Shown: positions 61,001 to 64,000 of the stretch, piece after piece | How positions within the stretch are numbered: the first letter of the stretch is position 1 | Layout: each line of letters starts with the position of its first letter | DNA from: Solea solea | Lineage: Eukaryota; Chordata; Actinopteri; Pleuronectiformes; Soleidae | Assembly (NCBI RefSeq): GCF_958295425.1 | Contig: NC_081136.1 | Location: 7,127,594-7,191,593, forward strand | Length of the DNA: 64,000 nucleotides | Direction of reading: 5' to 3' | The notes under the pieces: model-generated | Seen by the model: only the letters and a program-made list of their open reading frames with translations | Databases searched by the model: none | Told to the model about the DNA's origin: nothing | Made by a program: the position numbers and the translations under genes

Positions 61001-64000
61001 TACACATTACTATAGTACAGTATAGAGTCGTCATACCACGGCTGCATGACAATGCAGTGAGGTGGTTTTATTCATACAAATATTGAGATTTTAGAGATTT
61101 CCTCGCTAAATGTTGGACATTAACACGTTTTCAGGATTTTCTACAGGTCAGCATCGTTCGGTTTGATTCCTGTGTTGCTTGCCATAGCAGGTACTAAAAA
61201 AAGCACCAGGTGCTATCGCTAATAGAAAAGCAAAAAAAAAAACAGTAGACTCGAGCCATGCCTTACTACAACTGTACGGTGAATAGTGGTCTTTGATCGC
61301 GATAAGTATTGTATCATGAGGTTGTAGGAAAATACCCAGCTCTAGCAGGGTGTTCATCTCATCAACCTGTAAAACATATCCTTGACTATCGGTCTGGGAC
61401 TGCGGGGATGCTTACTGATGACTTCAGGGATGTGGGGAAGAGTTAGCTAAAGCCAGAGAGAAAAGAGGCTGAGAGTGAGAGAGTGAGAGAGAGAAAGAAA
61501 ACAAGCCATCCCTCATGGCACATCTCTAATAAATGTTTGTGATGCAACTGAACAGAAAAGCAAGACAGCTACTGTGAGCGGGTGATGCAGCCAGAGTGAT
61601 GGTAGCACTTAGCGGATACGTTCTCTGCCATAGGACAAGGAATCTGGACGCACTGTCGCCATAGAGCTAATAGTGAATCGATAACAACTTTGGCTCCATA
61701 GAGCAAGTGAACCAGAAAGTCATGATCTCTCTATCTATCTAACTCCCCCACCGTCGACCCCCTCCCCATTACCAGCAAGTGGAAAATTAGGTCTTGTATT
61801 GGAGGCCACTTTAGGGATACATTTGTCTGTAGTCGGTGAGTGCAACATGAACATAGGTAACATGAACATAGACATTTACTGATTTAAACAGAGCAGCAAT
61901 CTGAATTCAGCACAGTTGAAAATGTTAACCCACATATGCAACTAATGTGCCTGTCACAAGCAATAAGCGCATGTTGACCTCTCAGCAATTGCGTCTGGGC
62001 ACGACGGCTGATTGTTAGACCCTTCTGGAAAGGTCCTGGACCTCCTCCAAGTTTGGTCAAAGGGCCCACTCTATCATGATAATCAGATTGTGATTGAAGA
62101 GCTGTCAAATTAACCAAAAAAGACGGCGCACCAAGCCAAAAACAGTTCAGTTAATGAAAACAAAGGCTTTGAGCTGAAAAGCCTGCGATCGAAATCCTTG
62201 GAATTTGGCAGGTGAACGAAGTAGACGACTTCAGAATGATCCCGCGGGGATGCGAATCAGCACAGCAAACGGACCGGGCTGAACTGCTACATTTTCTCTT
62301 CCAATTCAAAGTGACAGAATGGGCACAATGACGACTCCCATTGCTGCCAAACATTGCCTTACATCTTTTTGTAAGTTTTTCACTTTCCCCGTCCAAGTGA
62401 TGATAATGAAATCCCTGTGCAAGTGCCCGTTACACAAACGTCATCTAAGGGGACTCTGAGGGGGAGAGGAAAAGTCTGCAAATTCAAGGAAACATTAGCG
62501 CTAATAACCGGTGCAAGTAAGTGGATGAGCCTCAAGTTGAATCTACGGGGCTTTTGATTTAATAACATGTTTGAGTTGAGGGCGGTCGTCTTACCTTTTG
62601 GGAGCATCTAAGACTTCACGGAGCTCCTCGTACTCCATGTAAAAGACACTAGAGAAGGAGTTCTGCGAGAAGATAGAAAAACAAGTTTATTTGTTTCAGG
62701 TATTACAGACTGGTGCCTATTTACTACACTTTATTTAAATAAGTCCTTTATAAGATGCATGTGAACATGAACAAAGCACAAATAACACATTTATTATTGT
62801 TTTAAAGGCACTTGTAGGCTGTAATCAAAAATGTGTAAACTTAAGGTATTTATTAACAACATTATAAGCACTTACTAGAGATGTTTTATATACCTTGTGA
62901 TCCTGAGTAAGATGTATATTAACATGACTGAGTCTTTATAATGATATAAGTAGAGCTGCAACTAACGATTATTTTTATAATCGATTAATCTGTTGATTAT
63001 TTTCTCTTTTAATCGATTAATCGTTTGGTCCATAAAATATCAGAAAACCTTAAAAAATGTTGATCGGTGTTGGAAATGATGATGTTCTCAAATGTCTTAT
63101 TTTGTCCACAAACCAAAATGATTAACTTTTAATGATTTCTTTGTTATCCAGAGCAAAGAAATGAAGAAAATACTCACAATTAAGAAGCTTAAACAATCGT
63201 AAATCTTGTTTTAGTTGTCGATTAATTTAGTAATCGATTAATAACCGCTTGTTTCAGGTCTAGATATAACAATATACCAACAACACTTATTTTTGTCGAT
63301 AAATAGCTCATCAATGTTAATGGCCGGTATGTAAACAGTTTACAAGTTTCTTATAAGAGCCTATAAGTGTCTGCAATCATGTGTTTATTACGATTTATTG
63401 ACACTAATGGTCATAAGGAACATTCAACAAGAGTTTTGTTCAGTTTAGTCTCAGAAATGTTTTTTTTTTTACTCTTTACAACTTAACCCAAGATTCAAAC
63501 AGCGCACGCAGCCCAAAACACATCTCGCAGCACAAAAAAAAAACGGGACATTGATCTATTACCTATCAAGCCATCCCAGAACAAGAGTTTATTTCGACAT
63601 TCCAGTGCTCCCTTTGCCTTTCCCCCTTATAGGGACTTGTTTTCTTTCAACCTGCACTTCCAACCCCTCGCAAAAGGATCCTTTTTCCATTTTTAAGAGG
63701 TGGGGACAGGATGTTAAAGATAGACAAGGCTTTTTTTTCCTTTTGCCTTGCACACACACACACACACACCTTCAGTCTGTGGCATCAGTTCAATGATCTA
63801 TCTAGGTGAAGGTAATAAAGCTGTTTTAAAGAGAAAGAAAAAGGACCTGGCAATGTTATGACATTTATTGGAGTCCTTGGCAAAAGGAGGAGGTTTATAA
63901 CAGGATGACATGGGATGATGGAATTTTTTTCCCTGCCTGTAGGAATATTGAAATAATTCAAACCTGCTTTCTTATATTCCTTGGAAGCATCAGTAAAGGC
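34131..64000 (-). CDS. pde5a: cGMP-specific 3',5'-cyclic phosphodiesterase 5A, partial (15 exons in window)
   Basis: Pde5a hydrolyses cGMP to GMP and is a cytosolic homodimer activated by cGMP binding to GAF-A. Fifteen exons (62662 down to 34131) join in phase to about 491 residues plus stop, close to the matching part of human PDE5A. In order: GAF-B ([34 protein letters not shown]), linker ([13 protein letters not shown]), then the catalytic domain. Catalytic residues are present: YHNWRH (proton donor and metal His), SHDLDH (metal His-Asp), TACDIS (metal Asp), and SMQVSF with the nucleotide-selecting Gln and clamp Phe (Gly between them in human is Ser here). The C-terminus is about six residues shorter than human. 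The 5' exons, including GAF-A, lie beyond 64000. No damage is seen. Confidence 0.96.
34364..34447 (-). CDS. pde5a: pde5a exon: invariant Gln and clamp Phe
   Basis: 28 codons, [18 protein letters not shown] then [10 protein letters not shown]. It carries the Gln and Phe that hold the purine ring (Q817 and F820 in human). The intervening human Gly819 is Ser here. The introns on either side are only 113 and 140 bases. Confidence 0.96.
34448..34560 (-). mobile_element. LINE reverse-transcriptase scrap in a 140-base pde5a intron
   Basis: The minus strand reads [18 protein letters not shown], the non-LTR reverse-transcriptase GVPQGSVLGPLLF motif, in the short intron between two catalytic-domain exons. 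It is too short and isolated to be functional. Chance resemblance is possible but the match is good. Confidence 0.5.
34588..34662 (-). CDS. pde5a: pde5a exon ([14 protein letters not shown])
   Basis: 25 codons, [20 protein letters not shown] then NIEPI, donor GTAAGT. Near-identical to the human catalytic domain segment. Confidence 0.96.
34902..35127 (-). mobile_element. hAT-type MITE with perfect 8-base target duplication
   Basis: The element runs TAGGGCTGTGAC to GTTGCAGCCCGA, flanked on both sides by GTTGTGGC (34894-34901 and 35128-35135). It has the same family interior as the copies at 20.9, 42.6, 56.3, 57.6 and 63.0 kb. An 8-base duplication indicates the hAT superfamily. Confidence 0.8.
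35775..35970. repeat. Dispersed teleost repeat fragment
   Basis: Begins 'aaagggccagtgtgtaaaat' and includes 'gggatgagcctttttatatt', recognisable from a very common fish interspersed repeat related to the fragment at 548. It lies in a pde5a intron. Confidence 0.5.
36740..36915 (+). repeat. Dispersed repeat, copy 1 (GGTTAGGG-rich)
   Basis: Shares 'ataaacactgaccttgt', 'catggagaccaaaac' and 'agatttgaatta' with the reverse complement of 46440-46560. A shorter relative lies at 52275-52400. It ends in 'ggttagggtttgggtt', which is telomere-like. TG tracts lie next to the copies. Confidence 0.6.
37021..37532. mobile_element. MITE with TAAAGCCT inverted ends
   Basis: The left end TAAAGCCTACGTCACACAGAG and right end (reverse complement TAAAGCCTGCCCCACACTAGAG) agree over most of 21 positions. 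The element is about 512 bases. If TA is the target duplication the ends are AAGCCT...AGGCTT. A 64-codon frame inside (37124-37318) is not a recognised transposase. It lies in a pde5a intron. Confidence 0.7.
37700..37763 (-). CDS. pde5a: pde5a exon: metal-binding Asp
   Basis: One completing base plus 21 codons, [20 protein letters not shown] then R. The Asp of TACDIS is the metal ligand equivalent to human D764. Confidence 0.96.
38092..38169 (-). CDS. pde5a: pde5a exon ([18 protein letters not shown])
   Basis: Encodes [20 protein letters not shown] then HRDLLR. It is more divergent from human in its second half. The acceptor tract is a TG microsatellite (see findings). Confidence 0.94.
38171..38205. 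repeat. CA-rich microsatellite forming an acceptor tract
   Basis: CA units with one interruption, immediately next to the pde5a exon at 38169. On the transcribed strand it reads TG repeats ending TTTGTGTTATCAG. Confidence 0.85.
38534..38634 (-). CDS. pde5a: pde5a exon ([18 protein letters not shown])
   Basis: 33 codons plus two bases, [18 protein letters not shown] to [10 protein letters not shown]. Acceptor CTCTCTTTCTCTCCAG, donor GTAGGT. Confidence 0.96.
38805..39112. mobile_element. hAT MITE with CAGGGGTCACCAAC ends and 8-base duplication
   Basis: Starts CAGGGGTCACCAACCT and ends with the complement of CAGTGGTCACCAACGT (14 of 16 matching). It is flanked by GTCTAGAT at 38797-38804 and 39113-39120, a perfect 8-base target duplication. 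Both traits are classic for nonautonomous hAT elements. 308 bases, in a pde5a intron. Confidence 0.88.
40008..40037. repeat. (TG)n microsatellite
   Basis: An uninterrupted TG run in a pde5a intron. Confidence 0.9.
40700..41050 (+). repeat. Long dispersed repeat, copy A
   Basis: Shares with 44318-44640 the strings 'agcagatagatgctaagtgc', 'taagtttctctgtgtatctc' and 'cttatgaaacagcaacacta' in the same order and orientation. Copy A has an extra about 40 bases (near 40920) relative to copy B. No coding content. Confidence 0.7.
41690..41980. mobile_element. Dispersed transposon copy, family also at 61.1 kb
   Basis: Contains 'gagattttagacatttcc', 'gctaaatgttgga' and 'gttcggtttg', also present at 61085-61165. 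The right part ('gagcaggtaccaaaaacgag') matches a common fish GGTACC-type MITE. Ends were not resolved. Confidence 0.5.
42590..42800. mobile_element. hAT-type MITE copy (family of 34.9 kb)
   Basis: Has 'acgattaatcgagtaatcg', 'ggaaatgatgatgttctcaa' and 'cacatttaagaagctaaaac', the family interior. Ends are decayed. Confidence 0.65.
43040..43127 (-). CDS. pde5a: pde5a exon ([18 protein letters not shown])
   Basis: One completing base plus 29 codons, [18 protein letters not shown] to CLMILNSP. Part of the active-site helices. Donor GTAGGT. Confidence 0.97.
43263..43357 (-). CDS. pde5a: pde5a exon: HD metal site
   Basis: 31 codons plus two bases, [20 protein letters not shown] then [19 protein letters not shown] holds the metal-binding His-Asp pair. 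Separated from the previous exon by a 135-base intron. The acceptor tract includes the (CCAT)n repeat. Confidence 0.97.
43367..43392. repeat. (ATGG)n microsatellite forming an acceptor tract
   Basis: Tandem ATGG units. On the pde5a strand it reads (CCAT)n and sits about 10 bases upstream of the 3' splice site of the HD-motif exon. Confidence 0.9.
44318..44640 (+). repeat. Long dispersed repeat, copy B
   Basis: Second copy of the element at 40700-41050, same orientation, about 3.6 kb apart. Both lie in pde5a introns. Confidence 0.7.
45175..45300 (-). CDS. pde5a: pde5a exon: catalytic His
   Basis: 42 codons, [20 protein letters not shown] then [20 protein letters not shown] and LQ. YHNWRH contains the general-acid His and the first metal His. 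Donor GTCAGA. Confidence 0.97.
46020..46560 (-). repeat. Dispersed repeat, copy 2 and related arms
   Basis: 46440-46560 is an inverted copy of 36740-36915. 46030-46120 and 46200-46330 repeat each other ('gacatcatgcattccc' and 'gacatcatacattccc'). Confidence 0.55.
47362..47508 (-). CDS. pde5a: pde5a exon: start of catalytic domain
   Basis: 49 codons, [20 protein letters not shown] to [15 protein letters not shown], phase 0 at both ends, so skipping would keep the frame. The 3' splice site is weak-looking: TG repeat, TTTT, AAAAAG. Confidence 0.95.
47980..48065. repeat. Dispersed teleost repeat remnant
   Basis: 'caccccggacaggtcgcca' and 'cttgctgtgaggcaacca' belong to the same fish repeat class as 4410-4565. 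Confidence 0.5.
49190..49960 (+). mobile_element. LINE 3' fragment with reverse-transcriptase motif
   Basis: The plus strand reads [17 protein letters not shown] at 49240-49300 (non-LTR reverse transcriptase). About 600 bases later comes 'caaatttgcccatttggggc' followed by AATAAA, the usual 3' end of L2-like fish LINEs. A 121-codon frame (49532-49897) lies between. Truncated and decayed. Confidence 0.6.
50264..50288. repeat. (TG)n microsatellite
   Basis: Uninterrupted TG run in a pde5a intron. Confidence 0.9.
50373..50432 (-). CDS. pde5a: pde5a exon: GAF-B to catalytic linker, two possible donors
   Basis: Encodes [17 protein letters not shown], then either stops at a GTAACC donor (exon end 50382, 17 codons) or adds VTT and stops at a GTAACT donor (exon end 50373, 20 codons). 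Both keep the frame. The longer form gives VTTVATV before PSAQ, matching the seven-residue human spacing SLAAAVV. Confidence 0.9.
51840..52275. mobile_element. GC-rich transposon-like block in a pde5a intron
   Basis: A CpG-rich block in AT-rich surroundings ending in 'atttacatgcatgtaaacgcac'. Its right part shares 'gcagtaatcggactatgaatc' with 4320-4340. Overlapping open frames (68-132 codons) reflect GC content. Ends unresolved. Confidence 0.45.
52275..52400 (+). repeat. Dispersed repeat, copy 3
   Basis: 'ttggagaccaaagtctggcc' and 'ggttaaggttttggttaggc' relate it to copies at 36740 and 46440. Confidence 0.45.
52440..52615 (-). CDS. pde5a: pde5a exon: end of GAF-B
   Basis: Two completing bases plus 58 codons, [18 protein letters not shown] to [16 protein letters not shown] and EVTLE. 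It contains the GAF-domain NK-x-D/E-type segment and the connecting helix. The split codon gives the Gly of VIG-VCQL. Confidence 0.97.
52800..53200. repeat. Repeat with internal duplication
   Basis: 'aaaattagataatgtgagaa' at 52912 and 'aaaattagaagatgtcagaa' at 53148 start two copies of about 40 bases. The block begins 'gggatggctattgttaagat', typical of a fish interspersed repeat. Confidence 0.45.
53600..53850. promoter_or_regulatory. Candidate conserved intronic element
   Basis: A repeat-free stretch with homeodomain-like CTAATTA (53735-53741), GATAATCA and mixed composition, unlike the surrounding repeats. Conservation cannot be seen from one sequence, so this is only a candidate enhancer. 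Confidence 0.2.
54045..54430. repeat. Minisatellite with TCCCTTTAAGACA units
   Basis: At least ten irregular copies of a roughly 35-50-base unit built on 'tgtccctttaagaca' and 'cacatgcatgtat'. Part is inverted ('cttaaaaggacacacatgca', about 54320-54340), and an adjacent palindrome 'catattttacagtttgtaaaatatg' breaks the array. Located in a pde5a intron. Confidence 0.8.
55127..55211 (-). CDS. pde5a: pde5a exon: GAF-B ([17 protein letters not shown])
   Basis: 28 codons plus one base, [20 protein letters not shown] then NGKKDKVI. Typical GAF 'SLLCTPI' strand. Donor GTACAA. Confidence 0.96.
55304..55412 (-). CDS. pde5a: pde5a exon: GAF-B ([15 protein letters not shown])
   Basis: One completing base plus 36 codons, [20 protein letters not shown] then [16 protein letters not shown]. 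Donor GTTAGT. Only 92 bases of intron separate it from the next exon. Confidence 0.96.
56258..56490 (-). mobile_element. hAT-type MITE copy
   Basis: Starts GGGGCTGCAATGGC, with the interior 'gcttcttaaatgtgaatatt' and 'ctttgctccatataacaaag'. Same family as 34.9 kb. The right end is missing. Confidence 0.65.
57588..57765 (-). mobile_element. hAT-type MITE copy
   Basis: Contains 'caactattctgataatcca' and 'agcttcttaaatgtgaataa', and ends GTTGCAACCCTA. Truncated on the left. Confidence 0.65.
58850..62594. other. pde5a intron sequence, mostly anonymous
   Basis: Part of the 7.2 kb intron between exons at 62595 and 55412. It holds a TC tract near 59031-59052, an imperfect 'gtcttg/caagac' repeat at 59140-59300 and a transposon copy at 60955-61300. 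A 144-codon minus frame at 60545-60979 matches nothing I know. Confidence 0.5.
60955..61300. mobile_element. Dispersed transposon copy, family of 41.7 kb
   Basis: Shares 'gagattttagagatttcctc' and 'gctaaatgttgga' with 41700-41760 and ends in GGTAC/GCACC motifs of a common fish MITE. Confidence 0.5.
62595..62662 (-). CDS. pde5a: pde5a exon: GAF-B, most 5' exon in window
   Basis: 22 codons plus two bases, [19 protein letters not shown] then APK. Homologous to human DSFSSVFHMECEEL. Acceptor TATCTTCTCGCAG, donor GTAAGA. The next upstream exon should lie beyond 64000. Confidence 0.94.
62951..63262 (+). mobile_element. hAT-type MITE, near full length
   Basis: Runs TAGAGCTGCAACTAACG to TTTCAGGTCTA, flanked by GATATAAG (62943-62950) and GATATAAC (63263-63270), 7 of 8 matching. 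312 bases. The interior is rich in AATCGATTAAT. Confidence 0.75.
63752..63769. repeat. (CA)n microsatellite
   Basis: A short CA run near the right edge. Confidence 0.85.

Noticed and set aside
62700..64000. Next upstream pde5a exon
   Set aside because: I searched the minus strand for the expected GAF-B start (CTIFIVDED-like) and found nothing; it should lie beyond the window.

Overview
This is a vertebrate, almost certainly teleost fish, nuclear DNA window. It has short coding exons with GT-AG introns, dense CA/TG and TA microsatellites, typical teleost nonautonomous DNA transposons and decayed LINE reverse-transcriptase relics. Two genes are supported exon by exon. mad2l1 (spindle-checkpoint HORMA protein Mad2) is on the plus strand, five coding exons between 27052 and 30660, complete at 202 residues. 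pde5a (cGMP-specific phosphodiesterase 5A) is on the minus strand. Fifteen coding exons lie between 34131 and 62662 and encode about 491 residues: most of GAF-B, the linker and the whole catalytic domain to the stop. The pde5a 5' part (N-terminus, GAF-A, start of GAF-B) lies beyond the right edge.

Layout: 1-26.9 kb is mostly noncoding and repeat-rich, with no gene I can name. A GC/CpG-richer patch at 9.4-9.8 kb and a few exon-like open segments (9681-9794, 11598-11652, 11823-11924, 17407-17596, all plus strand) may belong to an unidentified gene but are weak. 26.88-27.05 kb is a compact promoter with CCAAT, CRE, NRF1-like and CHR-like sites. mad2l1 follows, ending in a poly(A) signal at 30981. 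The two genes are convergent. The inferred pde5a 3' end is near 31845, so about 0.85 kb separates the tails, and pde5a has an inferred 2.3 kb 3'UTR. From 34 kb to the right edge the window is pde5a exons and introns, the introns packed with MITEs, LINE relics and tandem repeats.

The two genes act in different processes: Mad2 inhibits Cdc20/APC-C at unattached kinetochores, and Pde5a hydrolyses cGMP. Nothing suggests joint function beyond neighbourhood. The most interesting observations are in pde5a. Several 3' splice sites use microsatellites ((TG)n or (CCAT)n) as their polypyrimidine tract. A tandem pair of 5' splice sites would add or drop three residues in the helix joining GAF-B to the catalytic domain. 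I also found a hAT-type MITE family with at least six copies, one carrying a nested insertion, two other MITE types with visible ends, and a minisatellite with a locally inverted segment. I did not find a clearly new biological system.
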